Source of the DNA: Pempheris klunzingeri
Taxonomy: Eukaryota; Chordata; Actinopteri; Acropomatiformes; Pempheridae
Direction: 5' to 3'
Assembly (NCBI RefSeq): GCF_042242105.1
Contig: NC_092027.1
Location: 9,265,221-9,329,220, forward strand
Length of the DNA stretch: 64,000 nt
Shown here one piece after another: positions 45,661 through 58,359 of this stretch (positions within the stretch are counted from its first letter, which is position 1; every line of letters begins with the position of its first letter). The position numbers and the translations under genes were made by a program. Below the pieces are notes generated by a model. That model did no database searches. It saw only the letters and a list, made by a program, of their open reading frames with translations, and had not been told where the DNA came from.

Positions 45661-48600
45661 GGGATGTCATCTAAAATAACCGATGTTATAGGCTGTGAAG
45701 TGAAGCCTGCACTCAGGAGATGACCCATATGCTTTTTTCTTTCTCTGCAGCTAAACGACAAATGCACTGAGCGTCATTTGGATAAAACAGGGTGAGTTGA
45801 GTCAGCGCAGCAGCAGTAAAGAGCCAGCTGCTGATGCTGCTGCAGGTACTGATAGTGATATTGCAGCACAGTCACCTGTACTGGAGAAGGAGCGTGAAGG
45901 AGCCGGCAGTGGCACCTCCTCTACAGCAGTTACTGGTCCTCTGAAATCACCTTGAAGAACTCTGCATGTCACCACAGGAGCAATGAGCAGTTTGCAACAT
46001 CCTGCAGAGGAACAGTGACAGACCACAGCAGCTGCTCAGTTATTCACAACTTCAATCTGCAGGGTGTGTTTGAGATCAATAAACTCAATAAACAATTTAG
46101 TAGTGATTAGCTGCAGCTAATCCAGAAATAGCCACCAACCTTACAAAACAAGAACATTTATGGTGCAAAATGTGCATCAAAGTAGCGTAAAAATAGATAT
46201 ACTGCACAGATGATCTTTTATGATGTTTTTAATTACTAGTTTTGACTATTGGTGAACTAACAAGCTCTGCTGAAGAGCAATAAAGCATCATTTGTGGTCC
46301 TGTCCACATCTGACTTAACCTGAATGGTGGTGCTGAGCAAAAATGAGCTGTGACCAAACCTCCACTCCTCCCACACTCTTTTCTTTCTCTGTGCTTTAAG
46401 CATCCCGTCCGCCTCAAGCAAACAAACTGAGCGCAAATTGATTTAATAATGTGCAGCATGTAAAAGTTTGGAGTTGTTCAAAATGGCCACGGTTGAAGGC
46501 AGAATGAAAACGACACCCACTTTTAGACAGTCCCCGCTGGAGGACATTCATGGCGTCACACTTGTTTGCCCAAACAAAAACTGGCTGGAAGTAGTTTGAA
46601 GAATGAAAAAAAAAAAAAAAAAAGAGCTTGAGAGAGAAATCCAAATCCTGCCTACTCTCTCACCTCCGCACACCCGGCGTACTACCGCAGGAAGTGAGTT
46701 CAGATGCTGTTCAACAATCTGTCAAGCACTTTGTTCTCAGTCAGTAATGCATCTGATCCGTGGCCGAGCTGAGTTCCAAGCAGTGTTCTCAAGGATCTTC
46801 TTGGCTGGCTGCCGTATCTTGCCACCTGTTTATGCTGCGCGTGGAGCAGAGACGTGCAAAAGGTGGATATGGTCGAGGTAAGGGTGTACCTGTGTCCTCT
46901 GCAGACGGAGTGAATGGTGCTTTGTAGTGGTCCCACTGTGGCTTGGCAGCAGCGGTTGCTGTTGCACACCTGAGGAATCTGACATCCAGATACTAGAGGG
47001 ACTGTCTGGGAAGGAAATGTCAAAGATTGGTGGAGTGTCACAGTGGCGCAGAATGATTCAGGCCCAGTCAGCAGCAATGCTCGCTGTGAGACGTCATCCT
47101 CTCTGCTGTCATCTGTCCTCAGCAGCAGGGTGGTAAAATGAAGAGGGAGGCCATCTTTGAAGCATGATAGATAGATTTCAGTGATAGAAAGAGTCAGTCC
47201 AGTGGAGGCTTTCTTCAGCAACCTCTATCAACTTCAAAAGTGCTGTTCCACAGATGCTCCTGAAGTCTGACCTTTGACCTGACTGTAGAGTCGGACAACA
47301 GGAGAATAACTTGCTGACGAAGATCATGTGAAAAGATGGAAAGCTTGAGAACAGCCACAAAATGGACCTTTTGGTGAAATTACTTCCTCACTCCTTCAAC
47401 TGACGTTGAACTTCAGCATTTCCTTTAGATAGCATGGAAGTAAAAGAGACTTGAAGTGTAACATGACAGTGTTGGTGTCCCGCCCTGCTGGTTCACCCTT
47501 TTACGCAGATTTGACTCGGCTCTGTTAAAATCATCTAAGCAAAAGTTCCCATTCCATCTAAGTCCGTTTTACACAGACAGCGAGGCAGAACAATGGTGCA
47601 ACATTCCTGCCTTGAAAAGGCAAAAGCAGCTTATGTGACCTTTGGGAGAAAACACCAGCCAGTCTTCCTTTTACAAATGAAAAGTTGAACTCATCACCAA
47701 TAGAGAGCGGAAGTAAAACCAGAACTTAAGGGTTTTGTTCCAGAAGAAAGAACTTATCGATCTTTAATAAACACCATTTCCCATAAGCCCCAGACCTTCA
47801 CAGGCTAAATGTCATGGCTTTGCAAGAGAGGTGAGTGGATAGAGAAGGACATATTGAGGGTCTTTAATGTATAGTTAGCTAGAGTAGTTAGAAAAGTTTT
47901 AGACAGCAGAATGACAGCTAAAAACTGGAAAATAATTATGTTTTATGAATATGGATGAAACCAAGTAACAATGACGCTAGTACCCGTGTTACTGCGCTCG
48001 ATTTTTCTGTGCTCACAGAGTAATCGTTGTTTACCTTGACAAAAATCACAAAGGTTTCAGATTCAAACAGGAACTGCTGTATTGGATGCCAATTTATCTC
48101 AGGATATGGAAAGTTAACATCAGACTGGCTGATGAATAAGAGATTGCATTGAATAAAAGCAGCTGGCCGAACAGAGGTTACTCTCAGACATAACATCATG
48201 ACTTCAGCTCTATTTGATAAACACATTCTTCCTTAGTTTAACAAGACCTCTCTGGGTTTAGTGTGAACCAGTAGCTTATGGTGCCTAATGATAACAAACT
48301 TTACTTTTCTGTGTAAATGACATTTTTGCAGCCTTCATGGCTCCTCACATCTTCTCTGCCTCTATCACACAGCATGCCACCTACGGTGTCTTTAAAGAAA
48401 CTGAAATTAAGGACAGGAAATTCACTGTGCCGTTATCCTGTAATTACCTCCTGTGGCCACGCTGCTTTAGCCAAAGTCACATACCACTTTGGGCCAATGT
48501 GGAAGACAATCCTAAGAAAGAAAATAATTTGAACATCTGCCATTTCATGACAACTGGGCAAACCCCATCTGCTGGTGTAGATCATGTGATTTGATGAAAG

Positions 48601-51600
48601 CTCCGGTACCATGAACAACAAATGGCGACGTTGTTTTTTCAAGAGAACACGATATCCACTGCAGGGTTTATAGACTATCACAGAAAAACGATCAGAAAGA
48701 AATAATTGATTTTTAGTTTGTGAAGGTCCTTACAGGCCAAGTGTTTTATAGAAAGTGGATAATGCTGATTTGAAGTGTTTAGTGTGTGTGTGTATGTGTA
48801 TAACAAGTACATTTAATCAAGACCTATACTTACAGTACAGTTTTGAGGTACAACATGGATATTTCCATTTGATATTTCTTAATACTTCTACCCCACTACA
48901 TTTCTGAGTGAAATACTGCTATTTTTACTGCATCAAATTTATTTTACAGCCTTACTCACATCTTGCAGATTAAGATTTTACACACACAACATATATTCAC
49001 TTTAGAAAATATGATGCACTGGTACAAATTAAACTTCCTTACAGTAACTGCAATAGTTGAAAGTTGCCCCACCCAGACCAGCTGCAAAATTAAAATTCCT
49101 CTATGCATCAATAATAATATGCAATAATTGTTATGCATAATACTACTGCTTACTTTTACTGTCTCTACTTTAAGTACATTTCAGACTTGACCCTTTATCG
49201 GGCAAGAGACCATATTTGGTAACTAAAGTAGGAGTTCAAAATACCCGCCCCTTGCCTCACCATGAGGCAATAGAGATTTTTCCAAGCCTCACAAAAGTAA
49301 AAAAAAGTCTTGTAATGACCACCAGTAATGGTCTAGGGTTGAAATTTTGAATTTCTAAGTATTTCAATGAGTGCCCTATAAAGGGGTAAACTTGTGATAG
49401 TGTGTTTTGAGATTATTGTATAGATACTACTTCATCACAGGATATAATACCTCTGTCCACCACTGCCCTAATGATAATGTGTCATAATGATAATGTTAGT
49501 AAAAGAGTGGGCTTCTCATGAGAATGAAATGATGGTGAGAAGTAGACGTTGGGTCTTCAGAGTATCTCCATCGTATCCTAGTGGTGTAAAAAAGGTTTGA
49601 TGCCAGTGAAGACATTACTGATAAACTGAACATAAAAGTCATAAATCAAGTCTGGATGAGGGAATTAAAGCCCAAAAGGAAAAGTAAAAGCAGTGTCGTA
49701 CCTTCCTTTTCAGCTCCTAACCGTAACATATTGAGGTCACATACAAGAATCCACTGAGAACGACTAAATTAGACCAAACATAGCTAAACATGCATGCAAG
49801 CCATGCCTCAGACCTGCATACAAGCTAACGTTACATTTTCCAGCAGCCTTCAAACAACCAGCCTATAATTAGACACTATCATTATATTGTAGCTGAGCTT
49901 AGATCATCAAGTGAGTCAAGAGCAACACTCAAATTTAGTTTTAAAGTGTCTTCAGATGTTCTGGAGATGTTCGAGCCATCACAAATCCCTCTGTTTGTGT
50001 GAGGGAGAGTATAATGTCAGTGAAGCAAGGGAGAATTTCTGAAATCTTTTTTTTTAAACAAAATCTGCACAACGAACCTTCAACCAGTCCACCATGTGAA
50101 GAAAGAGATGCAACAGTGGGCTAAAAGCACTTTCAACGAGTTACAAATTACTTTTAATGGATGAAACATGCTGTTATTTGACTCACATGAGCAATAAAAC
50201 TCTTGTTGGTGAACTAGACTCTGACACGTGCAACCTATACCTCCAGGTGGGACTCATTAGTTTACGTGGCTGAGAAGCAAATGTGAGTCAGCTAAAACAC
50301 AGAGCACAGCCTGCAGTTTATTTTTATGTATTCTTAAATCTGCTTGAGTCATGTACAGTGGTTTCATTTAACTGGGTTACCAGCATTGCTGTCAATTTAC
50401 CACAAATTACAAGATGGGCATTCTTAAAACTCATTCTACCCTGCACAAGTTGAGACGGCCATAAATCTGCACTTCGTGTGTGTAAATGGAAAAATACAAA
50501 ATGAAGCAACACAAAGGCTCCACTTCATCAACATTACACTTCACCTTGCTGTAATCCCTGACTTAAATCCATACAGCACTCATGCAGCGACAGGAGAGAC
50601 AACCAGCCTTTGAATCATTTTTTCTCCCATAAAAGCAAAACCTCAAAACCCGGTTTCCGCTGACAGGCTGCTTTTATTCCCTTTTGGTTGCAAAGTGGCA
50701 ACGGCAAACTGGATCAGGAGGGACGTGTCTGGGAAAACTGCAGCACTCATCCACTCACCGGCCAAACCAATGACTTGCCGTGCTTTCTGCATGATGTTAC
50801 TGCACTGACCAGAAATTAGGGTATGGAGAGCCACTGTGAAATTTTTACGCAATTATATGATCTGTGACACATCGTTTTTGGTGTCACTGCCTGGCAGCAA
50901 AGTTAGTTGCTTCAACAGCTGGAGATCTGGCAGCAAGTAAACCTGCTCTTTTGGTAAATCGATACTGGTGGTTAACCAGCAGGGAAAAAGAGACTTCATA
51001 GGCCGCCTCCCTCTTACAGCTCAGATAAATGTGAAACTGAGGATGAGCTTAAGGAAGACAAGACTTCCCCTGGATAGATATAGATAAAACTGGATATTAT
51101 ATATGGCTATAATCATGGCTACTAAGGTCACAATGAGTCAGATTTCTCCCGTGCAACCCTACATGCCAAAGAAAATTTTGAGTAGTCACCTTTTTCCTCA
51201 TCGCTTTCATTCATTAACTTGTTTTTTTATATTTTCTGTAGATTTTTACCTACCACGTGATGATCTAAATGTTTTTTTTCACACCCCCAGGATATAACAA
51301 AGGTATGAATACTGAATAGTGTTATATTATTTTGGCTTATTTTCTATTTGATTTAGTTTTCATGTTTAAAAAAATGAAACTGAATATGATTATTTCAAGA
51401 GATATCCAAATCGGTTTTCAAACAAAGCCTGTGTAATTACAAAATAGAATATAAACTACTCGTCAGGATGCTTAACTCACCAAATCTCAGAATCTGTGAC
51501 TAATATTTCACTAATTTTTGTCAGCATTTTTAATATAAGCACTGCAGTGAATAACTGAATGTCTTCGCAGACCAGAAGGTCAAGTTAGTTCTTATCCATG

Positions 51601-53200
51601 AAACCTTGAATATGCATTTGACAATTTTATGGAGGACAAGTGAGGAAAACTTCAAACATTTGCCAGTTTGACTGTGTCGACCAGCTGGAGAGAATAAATA
51701 AATAATTCTCTGTCCTGCTCCTTAACATTTCCAACAGACCTTTTTTTCCCCAAACAGACATTTTGACTTGTTTTAGAAAGAAAAGCTCAGCTGTAACTAA
51801 CAACAGTAAGAATGGCTCTGTTCCATTTAGGTTTCTCAGGAAGTCTTGCGTGCACAATACCAGGACCCTGAACCTGCACATCTAAACTGAATTCAACCAC
51901 CATTAGTGTTATTATTCACACTTATGTTTTCCTTTGCTTTTTGGATCTAATTCTAAATCAGTTTATGTCACTAAAGATATACTTAATATATTTTGAAAAA
52001 CATGCATTTTTACATATTAATGCTTACTTTCAATATTCTTTAATTTATGCTTAATTTCACCCTATTAACTTTGCACTTCTATACTCGTCTATACTCACCT
52101 GCTTTGGTCACACCTGGGATTCATTTTAGGAGAATTAACTGGCTCTGTAGGTTACCTAAAGCAGAGCCTTGCAGCAAACTAAGCAAGATGTATTATAACC
52201 AACGGGTGAACTGATCACAAAAGTCAGTAATGTAAAGTTGAGATTTTCAAAAGGTTTAACTGACTGAAACCTTGTTAAATACAGTTATTTGCTGTGAATG
52301 TTGATGATATGAATATGTTTCTTAGTAATTTTATGTCATACAGATGAACTTGGTCATAAATCTAAGAATGAGGTCACTTTTGAAACCAGATGCCAAATCC
52401 GCCACACATCACAGGAATAACACGCAGTGCCAGTGTATAAAGAGTCAAATGAGGTGAGTGAGAACTTTGTTGAAACTATCCAGTCTGTGTAGTCTCCTCC
52501 CAAGCTATTTCCTTCTCCACACTGTTTCCCGGACACGTTGGAAAGAGAGACTCATTTGTCTAAAGGCTTTAGGTTTTGGAGAGCAGCATGTCTGGGCTTC
52601 TGTAAAATAATATGACTGCTTTCAGCCTTATGAATAATCCAAACTGGCTGGAACGATTACCATTGTTAACCCAGCCAATACCAAGAGTAATGCTGCTTTT
52701 CCAGTCATGCAGACAATATTTATTAAGTATTCAACAATAGTGAATGTCAATTAAGTGTTCTCCCTAATACGAGCTTATTTGACATTAAAATTGAGCTCCA
52801 GTGCTGATTTCAGATGTCTCTTATCTACTTATGGATTTTTTTTTTTGCATTTGCCTGGTGTGGGAAAGTTTGTCCTCCCAAATGTCTGTTTGTTGATGTT
52901 GATATATCAAAGCCAAACAAAGTCTGGTAAATCTAAACCTGCATTCATTGATTTGTTTGGCCACTTGTGAGTTGTAGACATTAGGCAGACACGGGGCAAC
53001 TTTATCATTCATTTGGAGTCCTGTTTGTGGCCACTTGATGTGAACTGTTAGAGACCAAAATATACTAATTTAAACTAAAGGCTATGTACTTCTATTGATT
53101 TATTTTTTGTTGTGTGAAAATATAAAGTTCCTCTCCTAAATTATGAAGTTAATCTCCAGTATACAGCAAACTAGAAACCATTATATTGGTTTATCTGTGA
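45660..53200. other. Intergenic region between mrpl24 and bcan
   Basis: No recognised gene. The longest open frame is 173 codons on the - strand (46,700-47,221), unlike anything I know. A 41-bp + strand segment (45,751-45,791) has good splice sites on both sides. One percomorph repeat lies at 48,801-49,468. The rest is AT-rich with short chance frames. No long frame that could be nestin is present. Confidence 0.6.
48801..49468 (+). mobile_element. Percomorph repeat copy with inner insertion
   Basis: It runs from ACAAGTACATTTAATCAAG through CTTCTACCCCACTACATTT to CTCTGTCCACCACTG. A foreign segment starting CCCTTTATCGGGCAAG interrupts it near 49,195-49,390. Confidence 0.6.
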
Positions 53201-53202
53201 CA

Positions 53203-53208
53203 TTTATT
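53203..53208 (-). terminator. mrpl24: mrpl24 poly(A) signal
   Basis: AATAAA on the - strand, about 340 bp after the mrpl24 stop codon. Confidence 0.5.
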
Positions 53209-53548
53209 GACACTTACAAAGAAAATAACATAATACAAACTCTACAGCACTGTAAATATTGAGTGATTGACACTGTGCCCATTCAGGACACATTTTAGTT
53301 GCAAGACTGTTGTCAGCTTTGTTTGCAGGCCAGTTTCACCTCCTCATATGTTTACAAAGCTATAATTTCTTTAATAATATGCATGTTGCACCAGTGTTTT
53401 ACAGTCCATAGGCCTTACTCAAGCCATCCTCACACGGTTTCTTTTTAACATGATGGTCTGCTCAACTCTCACCAAAACAAGCTGTCCTCAGAGTCCCTGT
53501 GAAAACTGGATAGCACATCAAGGGCCAAAGTGTCTCTCTCTTGTCTGT

Positions 53549-53685
53549 TCAGTACCAGTAGGACCCTCTGTGCCTCCTGTTCTCCTGGATGCCCATTTTC
53601 TCCATGACTTCCTCCTCCAAGGTTTTCAGGGACGGTACATAGGTCTTTTCTAGAGTGTCTTCTGGACTGGTGTCTTTGGGACCAT
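53549..53685 (-). CDS. mrpl24: mrpl24 coding exon 5 and stop
   Basis: It encodes [40 protein letters not shown] and SYWY, then TGA. Acceptor GCCCCCCACAG. Confidence 0.97.
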
Positions 53686-54242
53686 CTGTGGGGGGCAGAG
53701 ATAAAAGTTAGTGACATGCAAGAACAAATACAACTTAAACAGCAAAAGCATAACGTGAGAAAGTAGGCAGGATTTCAAGTTTTGCTTTTTAATTCTTGTC
53801 TGTCTGTACAACTGAGTTCAAAACCATGAATACCCTTGAGGAGAAACTGTCTATAGGTGTGCACCATTTTCTTTCTTTGAACAATTCATCCAGTCTCGCC
53901 CCTCTCTATGAATGTGGCGTTCGAAAACCTATAAGCACCTTTGCCTTCAGATGTGGTTGGTTGGAAGACACTCATACAAACTACCTTGCTTACAATATAC
54001 TCCGGACTTCAGTTGGAAGGTCATTCAGCACCAGTAAAGGTTTAAACTTCCCATGTGCCTTCTAGTTTACACTAGTTTCCACTGTAAAACAATCAGACTG
54101 CATCACTCAGAAACCTATTTTGAGAATTCAAGTCTGCTTAGGCTGGAAAGATGAACGACAGCCAGTTTTATGTGCTGACTCTCAGCTACACCTGCAATAA
54201 ACTGGTGACTAAAAGGAGTCCCCCTCCAATCAAAACACACGC

Positions 54243-54279
<37 letters not shown>

Positions 54280-56320
54280 CACCTTTCCACTGCTGTGGCA
54301 CGATGCCATCTCGTCTGTCCACAACAGGTTTCGGGATGATTCGACCCGTCCTGAGAGACACTCGGACTCTGTCACCCTCCTCTGTGAATTTCCACTCTGC
54401 TTCAGTCGGCTTCCTGGAAGATCGTTATCAGCATGTCATAATTAGTCTGTTATGAAACCAAAGCTCGTTTACATTCGTCTTCTGTAAATAACACCGGACT
54501 ACTCTTAATATATTCTAGAAGCACTTTGAAGATTGTTAAAATACAGCATTTATCTTAATGGTAATGTAAAGGACAAACATGCATGAACTACAAATCATAA
54601 ACAGTTACTACAATTGCTTTCAAAATAAACACCAAGAATTAGAGCTCCAAGTTCAGAAAACGTTGATTAGGGCTCCAGATAATCTTAACAGTAGACTAAG
54701 ACCGTGCAGAAAAATGGCCGCAACTGACCTGTTGTGCAGCTATTGTTAAGGTTCTGAGGTGAGTGTACACGTGCACAGCCACAATTTTACTTTTACCTCT
54801 TGATCTTACTGTACCTGTCTGTGGGGTCAATGAGGGCGATGTCCCGGAGCAGGATGGGAGCCTCACTGGCAATGTAGGTCCCACGGTAATCCTCAGTTTT
54901 CCCAATGTACCTGTGATGCTTAGACAGAAAACAATTGTTCTCAGTTCTCCAACTTTAAAAACAGGTGGTGGCCAAATGGATGCCTATGGTGAACTTTGTC
55001 AGCAGTTGCATCCTGACACCAGACATTGGCTCCATCTGGTGGAGCTAAAAAATAAATGCTCGGTACAAAATTAAGACCATGAAAACTTCACTGTTGCCAG
55101 TGTGTCCAGAGTGTGTTTAAGCGTTCAGTGATGTAACAGTTGAAGCTGACAGTTACAGTTGAAACAGCCTCTGATCTTTTTATTAGACGATAGAATTAGT
55201 GTGTATGTGAGATAAATATCTTAATATAATATAAGCAAAATCATGTCCGTCCAGTTTTCTCTTAAAGAAATATTAATTCCTTACTATGTTCAGTCCCTCA
55301 AGGATAACCCAGTTTCTGCGTCTGAAGACTTGGGTCACTTTTCCTTGCTTTCCTTTGTCTTTCCCTGCAAGAATCTCCACCTGTGAAACAAATGAAAAAC
55401 AGACACATAACTCTAGTTGTAAAAACACGTTCTTTTGCTTTCGTCCAACATTTTTGTTGATCCAGGTTTGGTCAAATTTGTTAGTTTTATGGCACCATTC
55501 ACCAGATTCTCTCTGTGTTGTCGTCATACATTATTTATGGCACACATCTTTTGATTTTAGCATAGTTGCGGCTACAACAAAATCATTGATGAATATTACG
55601 AACGGTATTGAATCTTATGCAAAAAATATATATAATTCATCATTTGAAATATGTCATTAAAGTTGGCTCTGCATTCAAAACTTAAGTAATGCACGAGTAA
55701 ACAAATGAGAGCTCAGAAATTTACTGGACTCATTCTGCTATAAATGATCTCCTTTAAGAAAGTTAAGTGAGCTGTACATTAGCGTTGTGGTAGAAGAAGT
55801 CACACATTACACTAAGATTTTGTTAAAAGATGCTCTTCTAATCCTCAGCATTGTAACAGATGTCCCAATCACTCAGAGTCACAAAAGTTACCACAACTGT
55901 AGACTTGAGATCTCACAAAAAGAAGGCACAAACGTCAGTACATGTCTTGGCTTGTACTTAACTAGCATAAACCTTGACCATTAACTTGAAGGCAAAACCC
56001 TTTAAGTAGGTTTTGACCTACTGGAACATCAGAGCAGGACTGGCATGTTCTCACAAATTGAAAATGCAATTAAAGGGATTATGCAAAGAATAAACCTGGT
56101 CTCAGCTGTCTAAAAAACACTTATGGCAGTAACTCACTGTGTCCCCTTTGAGCACAGACCAGTCCTCCGGTGCTAATGGCTCCACAAACACCTTTCTCCG
56201 CCTCTTCCCCGGAGGGTTCATCTTCATCGCAGCCGGCGTCCACGGTCTGTTGGTGCCGTAGCGGTAGTCTTTGGGTACAACAACCCTGGCTGCCATCGAC
56301 AGGAGAACGGTCAGCCTCAT
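53549..56320 (-). CDS. mrpl24: Mitochondrial ribosomal protein L24, 5 coding exons
   Basis: This nuclear gene encodes uL24m of the mitochondrial large ribosomal subunit. The five exons give 216 residues, the same length as human MRPL24. The N-terminus begins MRLTVLL and serves as the mitochondrial targeting region. A KOW motif follows at about residues 60-95 ([18 protein letters not shown]). The C-terminus is YWY, as in mammals. All junctions agree in phase. A non-coding first exon ends at 56,551 (CAGAAG|GTAAGA) and joins 17 bp or less upstream of the ATG exon region at CCCGCAG. It lies head-to-tail with hdgf, as in human. Confidence 0.97.
54238..54276. repeat. (CA)n microsatellite beside an mrpl24 donor
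   Basis: About 39 bp; GT-rich on the mrpl24 sense strand, directly after the exon 4 donor. Confidence 0.95.
54283..54413 (-). CDS. mrpl24: mrpl24 coding exon 4
   Basis: It encodes [40 protein letters not shown] and QWK. A (CA)n array starts only 7 bp inside the following intron, next to the donor. Confidence 0.96.
54815..54918 (-). CDS. mrpl24: mrpl24 coding exon 3
   Basis: It encodes [20 protein letters not shown] and [14 protein letters not shown]. Acceptor TGTCTAAG, donor GACAG|GTACAG. Confidence 0.95.
55285..55380 (-). CDS. mrpl24: mrpl24 coding exon 2: KOW motif
   Basis: 32 codons: [20 protein letters not shown], then [12 protein letters not shown]. Donor ACATA|GTAAGG. Confidence 0.97.
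56138..56320 (-). CDS. mrpl24: mrpl24 coding exon 1
   Basis: 61 codons from [20 protein letters not shown] to WSVLKGDT. Donor GACACA|GTGAGT. The ATG follows the acceptor TTTGTTCCCGCAG by four bases. Confidence 0.95.
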
Positions 56321-56551
56321 TGTGCTGCGGGAACAAAATGAACCAGGGCTAGCAAGTTAGCTTAAAAGCTGCCAAGTCTCCACTGACAACACCACTGTTT
56401 CGACACAAGCTATGCTAACGTTAGCTTGTAAAGAAGCTATCATTAACGTTGTCAAACACCATAAAATCTTAAACAGGACTGCTGCCTTTCTTGTTTAATA
56501 AATCCCTTGAACATAAAATGAGTTAATAACATAACATCTTGAGATCTTACC

Positions 56552-56670
56552 TTCTGTTGATGTCAATGTCACATGTAGCAGCACTGACACCGACAGCAGC
56601 CTCAGCAGGCAGCGCCCCCTTCCGGTCAGGAGGGTGAGACCTGGCTGCACGCATGCGCAGTGGCCAAATC
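56552..56670 (-). promoter_or_regulatory. mrpl24: mrpl24 promoter with NRF-1 and ETS/GABP motifs
   Basis: CTGCGCATGCGTG on the - strand (56,648-56,660) matches the NRF-1 core, and CCGGAAGG (56,618-56,625) is an ETS/GABP site. No TATA box is evident. The pair is typical of nuclear genes for mitochondrial proteins, including ribosomal proteins, and both lie just upstream of the non-coding first exon. Confidence 0.65.
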
Positions 56671-56699
56671 ATGCATCTGCAGCTGGTGGACAGCAGACA

Positions 56700-58201
56700 T
56701 GAGAGATTGATTTGTGAGCAGGATGCAGCAAGATGGCCTTCACTGTACTTTATCTGTGTAGTCAATCCACATATTGATTATAGGAAGTCTGCATATCACT
56801 GAGTTAGAATTCAATTAAAGGGATATTTGAGATGAAATGCACAGACAAAGTGAGAGTCATTTGCAGTTGGAGCACAAACTCCATTGCTTATTAGTGTATA
56901 GATCATTGAATCACGAAGCATGTAGTCATGAGCACAACTTTTCCTTAATTTAACAATCTCACAGTGGTGAGCAATGTTACCAAATCATTTCTAATGACCT
57001 CACCACCCCCCAAAAAGGGCTAGGAAATTCAATTTCCCTTCTTTTAAATCCCTCAGTATGTTGAGAAGTATTGAATGTCTGCTTCAGAGGTGGCGGTTGT
57101 GGTTTAATTTGATGTATTAATCTGAATAATCTGTATTTTAAACAAATAAACAACCTAAGGTTTGGTGTGTTAAATTAATCTAGGATTTACTATAGCATAC
57201 AGTAAAATCCGACTCATTATATTACAGTATTAAAAATGAAATTTCAAATTACTTCTTCATAGATTGCACATTTCTTCTACTTTCTGTTTGTTTAATCACA
57301 TCACAATTCAACAATTGCACACACTGATTTGATAATGACCAAATGCAACCATAATGTGTCATTTACAATATCATAAGCACAAAACTCTTCAGATGTCATT
57401 TTCTATAAAATGACATAAATTATTTACGAATATCTTTTTTTTGAAGGAGAAAAAGAATCGGTATGGTTGCTGTTTCCCTAAAGATTTCACTTTTTTGCTG
57501 TAACGTTACAGAAAAACAGAAAGGATCTACACGATATAACTGTTTTGTCTTTTTTCCTTTCCTAAGTTTCCTTGCTATTTGGTTTTCCTGCTCATTTGCA
57601 ATTCACCTGTGACACCCTTAATATCCTGTGCAGATTTAGGATGTTTTGGCAGAGTTTTTAGTGAAACCTTTTACTAAACTGAACGTGTTCACCACCACAG
57701 TTCATTCATCTGTAAAATCTGGAGCGGCTGGTTGTTGATATAGATCCTTATTACATGTTGGGAGCACTCATGGAGGCAGATATAGTGAGTTATTACAAGA
57801 CACACTGTGGTGTTACTGTGACAGGGTTGAGAGGTATTTATAGCTCCTATATATCACAAGACAAGAGGCTACAGTTTCTGAAAACCTGCAATCGGACATG
57901 CAAGCATGCTGAAGCAGCCATTAATCTTATGAAGCAGATGTACCAGCTACCAGACAGCAATTAAAAATCAATACTTCTGGTCCAGCGCCTCGCAGATACC
58001 ATCAAAGCTCAAATAAATTTAAAGCATTATGTCTCCACCCAAACAATGCACTTAAAAGAGCTCCGATTCAACCAAACCCCATGATAATTTCACAAGCTGT
58101 CAGGACATATTACATAACACCAGAACTAGTTCAGCTATCCTGCCTAAAGCCCCAAACTGTGCCACAAGACTCTCCTGGGATCAAATTATTTGTGACAAGT
58201 G

Positions 58202-58239
<38 letters not shown>

Positions 58240-58330
58240 AAGTTGCCATCATTAGTGTCATACAATTGTAACACTGAAAAATGAGATGCGAGATGATTTA
58301 TTAGGTTTGGTTGGTTTGAAAATTAACAGC
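56700..58330. other. Intergenic region between hdgf and mrpl24
   Basis: AT-rich, with a 69-codon + strand frame (57,755-57,964) that I do not recognise and a (CA)n array at 58,205-58,238. No gene is supported. Confidence 0.6.
58205..58238. repeat. (CA)n microsatellite
   Basis: About 17 CA units just beyond the hdgf poly(A) signal. Confidence 0.95.
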
Positions 58331-58351
58331 AGACTTCCCTCTGTTTGAAAC

Positions 58352-58357
58352 TTTATT
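58352..58357 (-). terminator. hdgf: hdgf distal poly(A) signal
   Basis: AATAAA on the - strand about 1.9 kb after the hdgf stop. Nearer candidates exist (around 58,590 and 59,885-59,910), so alternative 3' UTR lengths are possible. Confidence 0.4.
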
Positions 58358-58359
58358 CA

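Noticed and set aside
55286..55660. 124-codon + strand frame opposite mrpl24 exon 2
   Set aside because: Antisense shadow of the KOW exon and its intron. The - strand frame matches MRPL24.
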